This document shows, piece after piece, positions 18,048 to 26,624 of a stretch of DNA of 64,000 nt. Position 1 is the stretch's first letter. Every line of letters starts with the position of its first letter. The notes under the pieces are model-generated. The model did no database searches. It had not been told where the DNA came from and saw only the letters and a list, made by a program, of their open reading frames with translations. The stretch comes from Pseudomonas sp. LD120. GTDB taxonomy: Bacteria > Pseudomonadota > Gammaproteobacteria > Pseudomonadales > Pseudomonadaceae. A program made the translations under genes and the position numbers. The stretch spans positions 1,302,001 through 1,366,000 of the forward strand of contig NZ_WVHL01000003.1 of assembly GCF_009861525.1 (NCBI RefSeq), given 5' to 3'.

Positions 18048-19766
18048 TTAACCCACCAGGGCGATGTCCTGGGGCTTGGCCCAGGCCTCGATCAGCCGCT
18101 CTGGTGTGCAGCAGGTCTTGCGTTTGTAGACGAAGTTGCTGCACTTCTCGGCGAAGCCCTTGCGGTTTTGCACCATGTCCATGTGCATCTCTTCCAGCTC
18201 GGCGTTGCGGCAGTGCTGCATCAGTTGCGGGTCGGCGTCCAGCTTGCGCTGGCGCAGGTGCTGGTAGCGCGGGTCGGTGAGCACGCCATTGGCCCGTTGC
18301 AGCAGCCACAGGCTGAACTCGTCCGGGCAGCGCGGGCCGATCTCTTGCACCATGCCCATTTGCAGGGCCTGGAGGGCGCTGATGGGCAGGCAGGCTTCGG
18401 TCAACTGCTTGGCCATGGCCTGGCCGACGGCGCGGGGCAGGCTGTAGGTCCAGTATTCGGAGCCGTACAAGCCCATGCTCTTGTAGTGCGGGTTGTAGAC
18501 GGTGTCGGCGCGGGCCAGGACCACGTCCGCGGCCAGGGCCAGCATCAGGCCGCCAGCGCCGGCATTGCCGGTCAGGCCGCTGACCACCAGTTGGCGGGCG
18601 CTGAGCAGCTCCAGGCAGACGTCGTCGATGGCCTGGATGTTGGCCCAGGCTTCAAGGCCCGGCTCCGGGGCGGCCTGGATCACGTTCAGGTGCACGCCGT
18701 TGCTGAAGGCGCCGCGGCCGCCACGTACCAGCAGCACCTGGGTGTCCCGGGCCTTGGCCCAGCGCAGGGCGCTGACCAGGCGCTGGCACTGTTCGGTGCT
18801 CATGGCGCCGTTGTAGAACTCGAAGGTCAGCTCACCGACTCGACCGGACTCGCGATAGCGGATTGGCTGGTAGGGTTCGGTGCTGAACGGGCTGTTGGAT
18901 ACCGACCAGTCCAGCACCGGTACCTCGGCCAGGCGCTCGCCGAGCACGTGACGGGCCGGGCGCTTGAAGGTTTCTTCGCCGGGCTGGGGCTTGAGGCGCA
19001 GGGCGCCGATCCACAGGCTGTGATCGCCGCAGGCCACTAGCACCGCATCGTCATGCACCGCCAGCAGTTGCCCGGGCATGCCGGTGCGTGAATCCAGGTG
19101 AGCGTCGTACACGTAGTACTGACCACCAGCGAGGCTGGCCAGGACGCCGGGCTGGCCGTCGGCGGCGTCGATGCTGCGCTTGATGAACTGCGCGCTGTCG
19201 TGCCAGCTGAAGGTGCGGTCGCACTGTTTCATGTTCGGTTGCAGGCGGCCAAGCACCGCGGGGTTGTCGTAGTCCAGAGGGACGGGGGTAAAGCCGTTGC
19301 GGAATTTTTCCACCACGTCGCGGATGCAATGGATGGCGGCGTCGCTGACCAAGCCGTTGTACAGCTCGGACTTGCGCAGACCGGTGGGCAGGTTGAATTC
19401 GTGGGTCGACCAGATTGGCCCGGCGTCCATCTCTTCCACCGCCTGCAGCGCGGTGACGCCCCAACGCTTGAGTTCCTTGCTGATGGCCCAGTCCAGGGCG
19501 CTGGCGCCACGGTCGCCGACAATCCCTGGGTGGATGATCACCACTGGACGCTTGGCGTTGCTCCACAGCTGCTGCGGTACTCGGTCCTTGAGGAACGGGC
19601 AGATCACCAGGTCGGCCTCAGCTTCTTCGATCTGCCGGCAGACCTCTTCTTCGTGGGTGAACAGCACCACGCTGGGCCGATGCCCGGCCTGGCGCAGGTC
19701 AAGCCAGGCGCGTTGGGTCAGACCATTAAAGGCAGTGGACAGCAGGATGATCTTCAGTGATCGCAT
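18048..19766 (-). CDS. HypX/HoxX-like protein: formyltransferase domain fused to enoyl-CoA hydratase domain
   Basis: A 572-residue fusion. Residues 1 to about 250 form a formyl-tetrahydrofolate-dependent transferase-like domain with HPGIVGDRGASALDWAI at 79-95 and EEMDAGPIWSTHEF at 111-124. Residues about 290-570 form a crotonase domain (FYNGAMSTEQCQRLV, GGRGAFSNGVHLNVI, GNAGAGGLMLALAADVVL). This architecture and length match HypX/HoxX, which makes carbon monoxide from formyl-tetrahydrofolate via formyl-CoA for the active site of O2-tolerant NiFe hydrogenases. No hydrogenase or hyp gene is present in the window, so the partner is unknown. The start at 19766 (MRSLKIILLS) fits the formyltransferase beginning; a longer frame to 19937 has no family residues. 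Confidence 0.85.
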   Translation of the reverse strand: MRSLKIILLSTAFNGLTQRAWLDLRQAGHRPSVVLFTHEEEVCRQIEEAEADLVICPFLKDRVPQQLWSNAKRPVVIIHPGIVGDRGASALDWAISKELKRWGVTALQAVEEMDAGPIWSTHEFNLPTGLRKSELYNGLVSDAAIHCIRDVVEKFRNGFTPVPLDYDNPAVLGRLQPNMKQCDRTFSWHDSAQFIKRSIDAADGQPGVLASLAGGQYYVYDAHLDSRTGMPGQLLAVHDDAVLVACGDHSLWIGALRLKPQPGEETFKRPARHVLGERLAEVPVLDWSVSNSPFSTEPYQPIRYRESGRVGELTFEFYNGAMSTEQCQRLVSALRWAKARDTQVLLVRGGRGAFSNGVHLNVIQAAPEPGLEAWANIQAIDDVCLELLSARQLVVSGLTGNAGAGGLMLALAADVVLARADTVYNPHYKSMGLYGSEYWTYSLPRAVGQAMAKQLTEACLPISALQALQMGMVQEIGPRCPDEFSLWLLQRANGVLTDPRYQHLRQRKLDADPQLMQHCRNAELEEMHMDMVQNRKGFAEKCSNFVYKRKTCCTPERLIEAWAKPQDIALVG

Positions 19767-19973
19767 AAGCGGACTCTTCCGTGAGTGATAGCGGTGTGGC
19801 AAAGGGCTCCGGCTGTGCCGTCCCTGGCCGCAATGGAGGCGCAAGAGTAGAGGGGGGCTGCGGGGCAAGAGCTGACCGAGATCAATCAAGGGGGCTGCTG
19901 CTGGGATGGGCTGCCCAGTGGCATTGATCCAGGGCAAAGCGGCGGGCTAGAGGCGTTGTGTGGTGCAGAAATG

Positions 19974-20002
19974 ACAAATCCCGCCACGGGGGCGGGATTT
20001 GT
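19974..20002. terminator. Perfect 12-bp hairpin after the SCP2 gene
   Basis: ACAAATCCCGCC (19974-19985) pairs with GGCGGGATTTGT (19991-20002) over a 5-base loop. It lies just past the stop of the minus-strand SCP2-domain gene; on that strand the stem is followed by CATTTC. It is the probable terminator of that gene. Confidence 0.65.
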
Positions 20003-20025
20003 GTGCAGCCGGACCTGGCGGGGTC

Positions 20026-20340
20026 TTAGGCTGGGAACAGCTCGCTCAGCTTCATGGCCAGCATCATGTCGCCTTCGGCGCGCAGTTTGCCGCCCATGAA
20101 GGCTTGCATGCCGTCGGTTTCGCCGCTGACGATGCCGTCCAGGGTTTCGCCGTCCATCACCAGGGTGACTTGGGCGTCTGGGTTTTCGCCTTCTTTGAGT
20201 TCACAAGTGCTGTCCTTGACGACCAGCGAGAAGTGCTTGGAATCATCGATGCGGAAGCCGAAAACCAGGTCCAGGCCGGCAGCGGCAGCTGGGTTGAACT
20301 TGGCTTGCATGGCTTGTACGGCGTCAGCTACGGAGGTCAT
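20026..20340 (-). CDS. SCP2 sterol-binding domain protein
   Basis: A 104-residue single-domain SCP2 protein: MQAKFNPAAAAGLDLVFGFR, then VTLVMDGETLDGIVSGETDG and the amphipathic KLRAEGDMMLAMKLSELF C-terminus characteristic of the fold. SCP2 proteins bind lipids or fatty acyl-CoA; in Pseudomonas the single-domain form is common, with unclear substrate. The upstream gene on the same strand is a histidine phosphatase 50 bases away, so the two may share a transcript. Confidence 0.85.
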   Translation of the reverse strand: MTSVADAVQAMQAKFNPAAAAGLDLVFGFRIDDSKHFSLVVKDSTCELKEGENPDAQVTLVMDGETLDGIVSGETDGMQAFMGGKLRAEGDMMLAMKLSELFPA

Positions 20341-20390
20341 GGTTCGATCCTTTTATGGGTGGTTACAGCAAGGGTCACAGTAAGCCGGGC

Positions 20391-21101
20391 TCAGCGGAAA
20401 GTGATGAGCTCCGGAGCCTTCAACAGTTGCAGATGGGCGTGACTGTTGAAAGAAGCCAGGGACACCTCGCGACCGCGAAACTTCAGCTGGTTGAGCGAGG
20501 TGTTGACGATTTGCCAATTCAGTTCGAACGCCTGCTGCGCGGGCATCCGGGTAATCAGGTGGAGCAGGGCGGTGATGGTGCCGCCAGAGGTGAACACCGC
20601 GATTTTGTGCGGGTTGTCCGCTGTTTCGAGAATCCGCTGCAGACCGCCCTGGACCCGCTCGACGAAGCCCAGCCAGCTCTCCAGCCCGGGAGGATCGTAG
20701 GTACCGGCCAGCCAGCGTTGGATGATCAGGGCGAAAATACGTTGGAACTCGGCGCGGTTCTGCGCCGCGTTGCGCAGGATATGCAGCGCTTCGGGTTCCT
20801 GGGGCAACAGGTCGGGCAGCAGGGCGCGGATGATGGCGTCGGCATCGAATTCGTTGAAGGCGGAATCGATTTCCAGTGACGGGCTGGCAAGGCCTGCCGC
20901 GCTCATCTGTTCCAGCGTGGCCTGCGCGGTGTGCTGTTGGCGCCGCAGGTCGCCGGACAGGCAGCGATCGAAGCTGATGCCCAGCGCCGCCAGATGCTCG
21001 CCGAGCACGGCGGCTTGACGCACGCCGTTGGGCGACAGCACGTCGTAGTCGTCTGCACCGAAAGAGGCTTGGCCATGTCGAATCAGGTAGATGCTGCCCA
21101 C
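20391..21101 (-). CDS. Histidine phosphatase family protein
   Basis: About 236 residues from a GTG start. The N-terminal IYLIRHGQASFGADDYDVLS contains the phosphohistidine motif RHG, and CLSGDLRRQQHTAQ supplies the second arginine. TSGGTITALLHL near the C-terminus replaces the more common catalytic-His SHGG motif, which may weaken phosphatase activity. The start is uncertain: GTG at 21101 and GTG at 21107 both place the first strand correctly, while the ATG at 21263 would add an unrelated 54-residue extension. It lies divergently from sohB. Confidence 0.75.
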   Translation of the reverse strand: MGSIYLIRHGQASFGADDYDVLSPNGVRQAAVLGEHLAALGISFDRCLSGDLRRQQHTAQATLEQMSAAGLASPSLEIDSAFNEFDADAIIRALLPDLLPQEPEALHILRNAAQNRAEFQRIFALIIQRWLAGTYDPPGLESWLGFVERVQGGLQRILETADNPHKIAVFTSGGTITALLHLITRMPAQQAFELNWQIVNTSLNQLKFRGREVSLASFNSHAHLQLLKAPELITFR

Positions 21102-21220
21102 GTCCACGTCGTCCCGGCACGTTGAAAGTTTTGCGAGGTTATGAGGATGCCGGTGAGCTGTCAATGAAAAAACATACGCTTGTTTGAAATGCTTGTTGGA
21201 GCCTCGTAACACGAGGTTTC

Positions 21221-21243
21221 GCGACTGGTGGCCGACCAGTCGC
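21221..21243. other. Perfect 9-bp hairpin in the histidine phosphatase / sohB intergenic region
   Basis: GCGACTGGT (21221-21229) pairs perfectly with ACCAGTCGC (21235-21243) over GGCCG. It lies between two divergent genes, about 60 bases upstream of sohB, so it is not an obvious terminator; it could be an operator or leader structure. Confidence 0.45.
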
Positions 21244-21304
21244 GCCGGTATGCTTGGGCCCATTCCGCCGCTCGTTGGTAGTGGTTCATGTTTGAGGAGT
21301 CCCT

Positions 21305-22339
21305 GTGGAGTTTTTCACCGAATACGCCAGTTTCCTGGCCAAGACCGTGACCCTGGTGGTTGCCATTCTGGTGGTGTTGATCACTGCCGCTGCATTGCGC
21401 AGCAAAGGCCGGCGCAAGGGCGCAGGGCAGTTGCAGGTCAGTAAGCTGAATGATTTCTACAAGGACCTGCGCGAGCGCCTGGAGCAGAGTCTGCTGGATA
21501 AGGACCAGCTCAAGGCCTTGCGCAAGGCCCAGAGCAAGACCGAAAAAAGCCAGAAGAAGCAGAAGAAACAACCGGCCGAGGCCAAGCCCCGGGTGTTCGT
21601 TCTGGACTTCAATGGCGATATCAAGGCCTCGGCGACTGAAGGTCTGCGCCATGAAATTACCGCCCTGCTGAGCCTGGCCACGCCCAAGGATGAAGTGGTG
21701 CTGCGTCTGGAAAGCGGTGGCGGCATGGTGCACAGCTATGGCCTGGCGTCCTCTCAACTGGCGCGTATTCGCCAGGCCGGGGTGCCGCTGACGGTGTGCA
21801 TCGACAAGGTGGCGGCCAGCGGCGGCTACATGATGGCGTGCATCGGCGAGAAGATTATCAGCGCGCCGTTCGCCATCCTCGGCTCCATCGGCGTGGTGGC
21901 CCAGTTGCCCAACGTCAACCGCCTGCTGAAAAAGCACGACATCGATTTTGAAGTGCTCACCGCCGGCGAGTACAAGCGCACCTTGACGGTGTTTGGCGAG
22001 AACACCGAGAAGGGCCGGGAGAAGTTCCAGGAAGACCTGGACGTGACCCATCAACTGTTCAAGAACTTCGTGTCCCGTTATCGCCCGCAACTGGCCATTG
22101 ATGAAGTGGCCACCGGTGAAGTTTGGCTGGGCGTGGCGGCGCAAGAGAAGTTGCTGGTGGACGAGTTGCAGACCAGCGATGAGTACCTGGCGGAAAAAGC
22201 CAAGAATGCCGAGGTGTTCCACCTGCACTATGCCGAGCGCAAGAGCTTGCAGGAGCGTGTCGGGCTGGCGGCCAGCGGTTCCATCGACCGTGTGCTGCTG
22301 ACCTGGTGGAGCCGCCTGACTCAGCAACGCTTCTGGTAA
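21305..22339 (+). CDS. sohB: Inner-membrane serine protease SohB (S49 family)
   Basis: A 344-residue protein with an N-terminal transmembrane helix (about residues 10-32), a lysine-rich coiled region (70-95) and an S49 peptidase domain. The catalytic dyad is visible as Ser172 in KVAASGGYMMA and Lys224 in AGEYKRTLTV. Length and layout match SohB, which is thought to degrade membrane or periplasmic peptides. The start at 21305 is preceded by TTGAGGAGTC, a good ribosome-binding site. It is a single gene, closed by REP elements and a bidirectional terminator. Confidence 0.92.
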   Translation: MEFFTEYASFLAKTVTLVVAILVVLITAAALRSKGRRKGAGQLQVSKLNDFYKDLRERLEQSLLDKDQLKALRKAQSKTEKSQKKQKKQPAEAKPRVFVLDFNGDIKASATEGLRHEITALLSLATPKDEVVLRLESGGGMVHSYGLASSQLARIRQAGVPLTVCIDKVAASGGYMMACIGEKIISAPFAILGSIGVVAQLPNVNRLLKKHDIDFEVLTAGEYKRTLTVFGENTEKGREKFQEDLDVTHQLFKNFVSRYRPQLAIDEVATGEVWLGVAAQEKLLVDELQTSDEYLAEKAKNAEVFHLHYAERKSLQERVGLAASGSIDRVLLTWWSRLTQQRFW

Positions 22340-22394
22340 GCCCCGAATTGCCGGCGCCGGCGTTGTCAGAGCTGGCGTAGTCGGAACTGGCTTT

Positions 22395-22520
22395 GAGCTG
22401 GCTTGCCAGCGAAAGGGCCCACCAGATCGCCGACGTCTGAGCTGGCTTGCCAGCGAAAGCGGCCGCAAGGTTTGCACAAGGCTCAAGCGCTTCTTCGTCG
22501 GCCAGCCGTCTCCTACGGCA
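22395..22520. repeat. Cluster of REP elements (tandem plus inverted)
   Basis: GAGCTGGCTTGCCAGCGAAAG occurs twice as a direct repeat, starting at 22395 and 22439, and an inverted REP remnant TTCGTCGGCCAGCCGTCTCC follows at about 22494-22513. The arrangement suggests a REPIN with one extra REP copy on its left side. Confidence 0.8.
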
Positions 22521-22545
22521 GTTTTGACAGGCAGGCACAAAAATT

Positions 22546-22581
22546 AAGCCCTGAACCGGGACACCGGTTCAGGGCTTTTTG
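22546..22581. terminator. Bidirectional rho-independent terminator between sohB and the DUF934 gene
   Basis: AAGCCCTGAACCGG (22546-22559) pairs perfectly with CCGGTTCAGGGCTT (22564-22577) around GACA, followed by a T-run on the plus strand and preceded by AATT on the other. It serves the convergent sohB and cysI-DUF934 units. Confidence 0.92.
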
Positions 22582-22594
22582 TTGGTACCAGGGC

Positions 22595-23089
22595 TTAGCG
22601 GCGACGGAACAGCGGCAGCGGTTCGTCGGTGGCGGCCTGGTAGGTCACGGAGAAGTCCTTGAGGCTTTCCAGGGCTTCATACGGGTCCTTGTCGGCCCGC
22701 AGTGCGTAGGCGTCGAAGCCGCAGCGGTGCAGGTAGAACAGTTGGTCGCGCAACACGTCGCCAATGGCCCGCAGTTCGCCTTTGTAGCCATACCGGTCAC
22801 GCAGCAGGCGGGCGTTGGAGTAGTTGCGGCCATCGGTGAAGGCCGGAAAGTTCAGGGCAATGACCTGGAAATGCTGGACATCGTCACCGATTTCCTCGGC
22901 TTCTTCGTCCGCATCCAGCCACACGCCCAGGCCGCCATCGCGGGCCTTGAGGGCGTGGGCATGGTCGCGCCACAGGGCCAGCGGCACGATCAGGTCGTCG
23001 CAGTTGGAGATGCCGTCGAGGGTCGCGTCCTTGGGCAGCAGGTGCCAGGTTTCGTCGATGACCTCGTTGTTCTTAATGATTCGCTGCAT
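22595..23089 (-). CDS. DUF934 family protein linked to sulfite reductase
   Basis: A 164-residue DUF934 protein (MQRIIKNNEVIDETWHLLPK, with DGRNYSNARLLRDRYGYKGE and HRCGFDAYAL in the second half). It starts inside the last codons of cysI (overlap of 17 bases), which indicates coupled translation. DUF934 is consistently found with the siroheme sulfite/nitrite reductase in Pseudomonas and other proteobacteria; a role in electron supply or assembly for the reductase is suspected but not shown. The start at 23089 fits the family; an ATG at 23119 lies further inside cysI. Confidence 0.88.
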   Translation of the reverse strand: MQRIIKNNEVIDETWHLLPKDATLDGISNCDDLIVPLALWRDHAHALKARDGGLGVWLDADEEAEEIGDDVQHFQVIALNFPAFTDGRNYSNARLLRDRYGYKGELRAIGDVLRDQLFYLHRCGFDAYALRADKDPYEALESLKDFSVTYQAATDEPLPLFRRR

Positions 23090-24731
23090 AGACGCGCTCC
23101 TTGAAGAGGTCGATGCCAATACGTTGATAGGTGTCGATGAAGCGTTCGTCTTCGGTACGTTGTTCCACGTACACGTCGATCAGCTTCGAGATCACGTCGG
23201 GCATGTCGTCCTGGGCGAAGGACGGGCCGAGGATCTTACCCAGGCTGGCGTCGCGGCTGGCGCTGCCACCCAGGGACACCTGGTAGAACTCCTCGCCTTT
23301 CTTGTCCACCCCGAGGATGCCGATGTGCCCGACGTGGTGGTGACCGCAGGCGTTCATGCAGCCGGAGATGTTCAGGTCCAGCTCGCCGATGTCGAACAGG
23401 TAGTCCAGGTCCTCGAAACGGCGCTGGATGGATTCGGCGATTGGGATCGACTTGGCGTTGGCCAGGGAGCAGAAGTCGCCGCCCGGGCAGCAGATGATGT
23501 CGGTCAAAAGGCCGATGTTCGGTGTGGCGAAGCCGTTCTCACGCAACTCGCCCCACAGGGTGAACAGTTGGCTTTGCTCGACGTCGGCGAGAATCACGTT
23601 TTGTTCGTGTGATGTGCGCAACTGGCCGAAGCTATAGCGGTCGGCCAGGTCGGCGATGGCGTCGAATTGCTTGTCGGTGACATCGCCCGGCGCTACGCCG
23701 GTGGGTTTGAGCGACAGGGTCACGGCAACGTAGCCCGGCTTCTTGTGGGCCAGAGTATTGCGCGCGCGCCAGCGGGCAAAGCCCGGGTGCTCCTTGTCCA
23801 GGGCCGCCAGTTCGGCGTCCTGGTTGCTCAGGGCTTTGTAGTCCGGGTCGACGAAGTGCTTGGCCACCCGATGCACTTCGGCTTCGGTCAGGGTGGTCTG
23901 GCCGCCGCGCAGGTGAACCATTTCTGCCTCGACCTTCTCGGCGAACACTTCCGGCGTCAGGGCCTTGACCAGGATCTTGATCCGCGCCTTGTACTTGTTG
24001 TCGCGACGGCCATAGCGGTTGTAGACCCGCAGGATGGCGTCGAGGTAGCTCAATAGGTCCTGCCAGGGCAGGAACTCGTTGATGAAAGCGCCGACCACCG
24101 GGGTGCGGCCCAGGCCACCACCGACCAGGACCCGGAAGCCCAGCTCGCCGGCGGCGTTGTACACCGGCTCCAGGCCGATGTCGTGGACTTCGATGGCCGC
24201 GCGGTCAGAGGTCGAACCATTGATGGCGATCTTGAACTTGCGCGGCAGGTAGGCGAATTCGGGGTGGAAGGTGGTCCATTGACGGACGATCTCGCACCAG
24301 GGACGCGGGTCGATCAACTCGTCGGCAGCGACACCGGCGAACTGGTCGGTGGTGACGTTGCGCAGGCAGTTGCCGCTGGTCTGGATGGCGTGCATCTGCA
24401 CCGTGGCCAGCTCGGCCAGGATGTCTGGCACGTCTTCCAGGGCTGGCCAGTTGAACTGCACGTTCTGCCGGGTGCTGATGTGCGCGTAGCCCTTGTCGTA
24501 GTCGCGGGCGATCTTGGCCATCATCCGCGCTTGGCGCGAGGTCAGTTGGCCGTAAGGCACGGCGACCCGCAGCATTGGGGCAAAACGTTGGATATAGAGG
24601 CCATTCTGCAGGCGCAGGGGGCGGAATTCTTCTTCGCTCAGCTCGCCTGCCAGATAGCGTCGGGTCTGATCACGGAACTGCTTGACGCGGTCCTCGATGA
24701 TCCGCTGATCGTACTCGTCGTATACGTACAT
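23073..24731 (-). CDS. cysI: Siroheme-dependent sulfite reductase, hemoprotein subunit
   Basis: A 552-residue nitrite/sulfite reductase with two ferredoxin-like half-domains and two siroheme/4Fe-4S domains. ISTRQNVQFNWP and TSGNCLRNVTTD belong to the first half. The cluster-binding cysteines are in CCPGGDFCSLANAKSIP and SGCMNACGHHHVGHIG. It reduces sulfite to sulfide with six electrons for cysteine synthesis. Regulation by a CysB-type activator is expected, but no site was pinned down. The start at 24731 (MYVYDEYDQR) is the family N-terminus. Confidence 0.93.
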   Translation of the reverse strand: MYVYDEYDQRIIEDRVKQFRDQTRRYLAGELSEEEFRPLRLQNGLYIQRFAPMLRVAVPYGQLTSRQARMMAKIARDYDKGYAHISTRQNVQFNWPALEDVPDILAELATVQMHAIQTSGNCLRNVTTDQFAGVAADELIDPRPWCEIVRQWTTFHPEFAYLPRKFKIAINGSTSDRAAIEVHDIGLEPVYNAAGELGFRVLVGGGLGRTPVVGAFINEFLPWQDLLSYLDAILRVYNRYGRRDNKYKARIKILVKALTPEVFAEKVEAEMVHLRGGQTTLTEAEVHRVAKHFVDPDYKALSNQDAELAALDKEHPGFARWRARNTLAHKKPGYVAVTLSLKPTGVAPGDVTDKQFDAIADLADRYSFGQLRTSHEQNVILADVEQSQLFTLWGELRENGFATPNIGLLTDIICCPGGDFCSLANAKSIPIAESIQRRFEDLDYLFDIGELDLNISGCMNACGHHHVGHIGILGVDKKGEEFYQVSLGGSASRDASLGKILGPSFAQDDMPDVISKLIDVYVEQRTEDERFIDTYQRIGIDLFKERVYAANH

Positions 24732-25010
24732 ATAGGTCCAGTTCTCAGGCTACAGATGGCACAAAAGCGCACACGCTAACGCCACCCATGTAAGCAAATC
24801 TGCGCGCACGGCCGCGCACTCCGATCGGAGCCGGGGCACGATACCAGTTTGCGGTTATGCGCAAAAGTGATGTTTGAGTATATGTAAAGAACCAAAACGA
24901 CTAACGGTAGGGGCGTGGCAGTAACCCCATTTGTGGTAGGGGCAATCCTGGTCTTAACTGAGACCGAGTCTTTAAAGCAGTCACCAACAAAACCTATTAG
25001 AGGCGATGCT

Positions 25011-25124
25011 ATGAGTCATCCAACCAAGACAGGGAAAGGCGACAGCCGTGTTGATGCATGGGCGATTCTCTTTCTGATCATTCTGGTCGTGGGTACGGCC
25101 GTGTTTTGGGTCAGTCATCAGTAG
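25011..25124 (+). CDS. Small single-pass membrane protein, 37 residues
   Basis: MSHPTKTGKGDSRVDAWAIL begins a short polar head followed by one hydrophobic helix ending FWVSHQ. TTAGAGGCG lies 5-13 bases before the ATG at 25011 and works as ribosome-binding site. The same frame is open upstream to 24915, but that extension is not protein-like. Small proteins of this shape are common in Pseudomonas and are often missed; function unknown. It lies alone between cysI (divergent) and a binding-protein gene. The 24732-25010 stretch holds no other gene. Confidence 0.65.
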   Translation: MSHPTKTGKGDSRVDAWAILFLIILVVGTAVFWVSHQ

Positions 25125-25230
25125 GCGGCTAATGAAAAGAGCCTGAATTGTCAGACGATTATGGTCGTTTAGCGGTATTGGCCAATATTTTGCCAGCTAT
25201 ACTGCCTACGTTTTTTCTGGGGCTCTTTTC

Positions 25231-26319
25231 GTGATGTTGAAGGTTCTGTGTCAATGGGCGCTGTGGCTGTGCTTGCCGTTTTGCGCAGCCGCTCATGCCA
25301 CCTCTGTGGTTTTTCTCAATCCGGGTAACTCGACCGAAACCTATTGGGTCAGTTATTCGCGGTTCATGCAGGCCGCCGCACGGGATCTGGGCATTGACCT
25401 GCAAATTCTCTACGCCGAGCGTAATCCACAAAACTCCCTTGATCAGGCCCGAGCGCTATTTCAGGGGGCGCATAAGCCCGATTACCTGATGCTGGTGAAC
25501 GAGCAGTACGTCGCGCCGCAGATCCTGCGTCTTTCCCAGGGTTCCGGGGTCAAGCTGTTTATCGTCAGCAGCCCGCTGACCGAGGATCAGCGAGCGTTGA
25601 TCAGGCAAAGCCGCAGCAGTTATTCCGATTGGATCGGCAGCATGATGAGCAACGATGAAGAGGCCGGTTATCAGATGCTCAAAGAGTTGCTGCGCAAGCA
25701 CGGTCCTGTTGCGCAGGGGCAATCAATCGACTTGTTGGCGTTCTCGGGGGTGAAGGTCACGCCGGCGGCGCTGTTGCGCGAGCAGGGGCTGCGTCGGGCC
25801 TTGGCGGAGCATCCGCAGGTGCATCTGCGGCAACTGGTGTATGGCGAATGGAATAGGGAGCGGGCTTACGAGCAGGCGCAACAGCTTTTGCAGCGTTATC
25901 CGCAAACCCGACTGGTCTGGTCGGCCAATGATGAGATGGCCCTGGGCGCCATGCGCGCGGCCCGAGAGCTGGGACGTAAACCGGGTGTGGACCTGCTGTT
26001 CAGCGCGATCAACAGCTCGCCCGATGCCTTGCAGGCTTTGATCGATGGACAGTTGTCGGTGTTGGTGGCCGGGCACTTCACCCTCGGCGGCTGGGCCCTG
26101 GTGGCGCTCCACGATGATGCGCTGGGGCTGGACGCCCGGCGCTTGGGTGGCCCGGACTGGCAATTATCACTGTTTCACTCACTGACGCGCACCCAAGCCC
26201 AGCAGCTGTTGCGCCTGGGGGATAAAGTGGGCGCCAGGGTGGACTTTCGGGGCTTGTCCGCCCAAGGCAAGCCAGACGGCTACCGCTATCCCTTCGGTTT
26301 ACAGCTGTTGCTGCGCTAA
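25231..26319 (+). CDS. Orphan periplasmic sugar-type binding protein (Peripla_BP_4)
   Basis: A 362-residue protein with a Sec signal peptide (MMLKVLCQWALWLCLPFCAA, cleaved near AHA) and a type I periplasmic binding fold: VVFLNPGNSTETYWVSYSRF, NPQNSLDQARALF, VWSANDEMALGAMRAARELG, and INSSPDALQALIDGQLSVLV. No transporter permease or ATPase lies beside it. Such orphans often act as ligand sensors for a membrane histidine kinase or diguanylate cyclase encoded elsewhere. Start at 25231 or one codon later at 25234. Confidence 0.82.
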   Translation: MMLKVLCQWALWLCLPFCAAAHATSVVFLNPGNSTETYWVSYSRFMQAAARDLGIDLQILYAERNPQNSLDQARALFQGAHKPDYLMLVNEQYVAPQILRLSQGSGVKLFIVSSPLTEDQRALIRQSRSSYSDWIGSMMSNDEEAGYQMLKELLRKHGPVAQGQSIDLLAFSGVKVTPAALLREQGLRRALAEHPQVHLRQLVYGEWNRERAYEQAQQLLQRYPQTRLVWSANDEMALGAMRAARELGRKPGVDLLFSAINSSPDALQALIDGQLSVLVAGHFTLGGWALVALHDDALGLDARRLGGPDWQLSLFHSLTRTQAQQLLRLGDKVGARVDFRGLSAQGKPDGYRYPFGLQLLLR

Positions 26320-26326
26320 TCCCGCT

Positions 26327-26548
26327 TCAGACCCCCGCCAAGTGCATCGCCAGCTTGGCGATGCCCAACAGCACCAGGACAAACAGGGTGGTAAAGACAA
26401 GGCCCAGCACAATGAAGTGGCTGGGCTTGCCGTGGCTGAAGTCGCGGGCGCGGTTTTTTCCGCTTTGCACGCCGAAGGCTGCCGCCAGCACGCTTTGCAG
26501 CATTTGCAGGAAGGTGGGGGGCTGATTGTCATTGCTTGGATCGTCCAT
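26327..26548 (-). CDS. DUF2970 family small membrane protein
   Basis: A 73-residue protein with MDDPSNDNQPPTFLQMLQSV, the family motif AAAFGVQSGKNRARDF and one C-terminal membrane helix (FIVLGLVFTTLFVLVLLGIA). DUF2970 proteins are small inner-membrane proteins of unknown function. The start at 26548 fits the family; an upstream ATG at 26575 adds nine residues. It is convergent with the binding-protein gene, with only 7 bases between stops. Confidence 0.82.
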   Translation of the reverse strand: MDDPSNDNQPPTFLQMLQSVLAAAFGVQSGKNRARDFSHGKPSHFIVLGLVFTTLFVLVLLGIAKLAMHLAGV

Positions 26549-26624
26549 AAATCCCTCGACACGGTGGGGTGTCAACAGAGCATAGACGCTGCCTGCGATG
26601 GCGGGCGGATGAGCGGGGGAGGCG

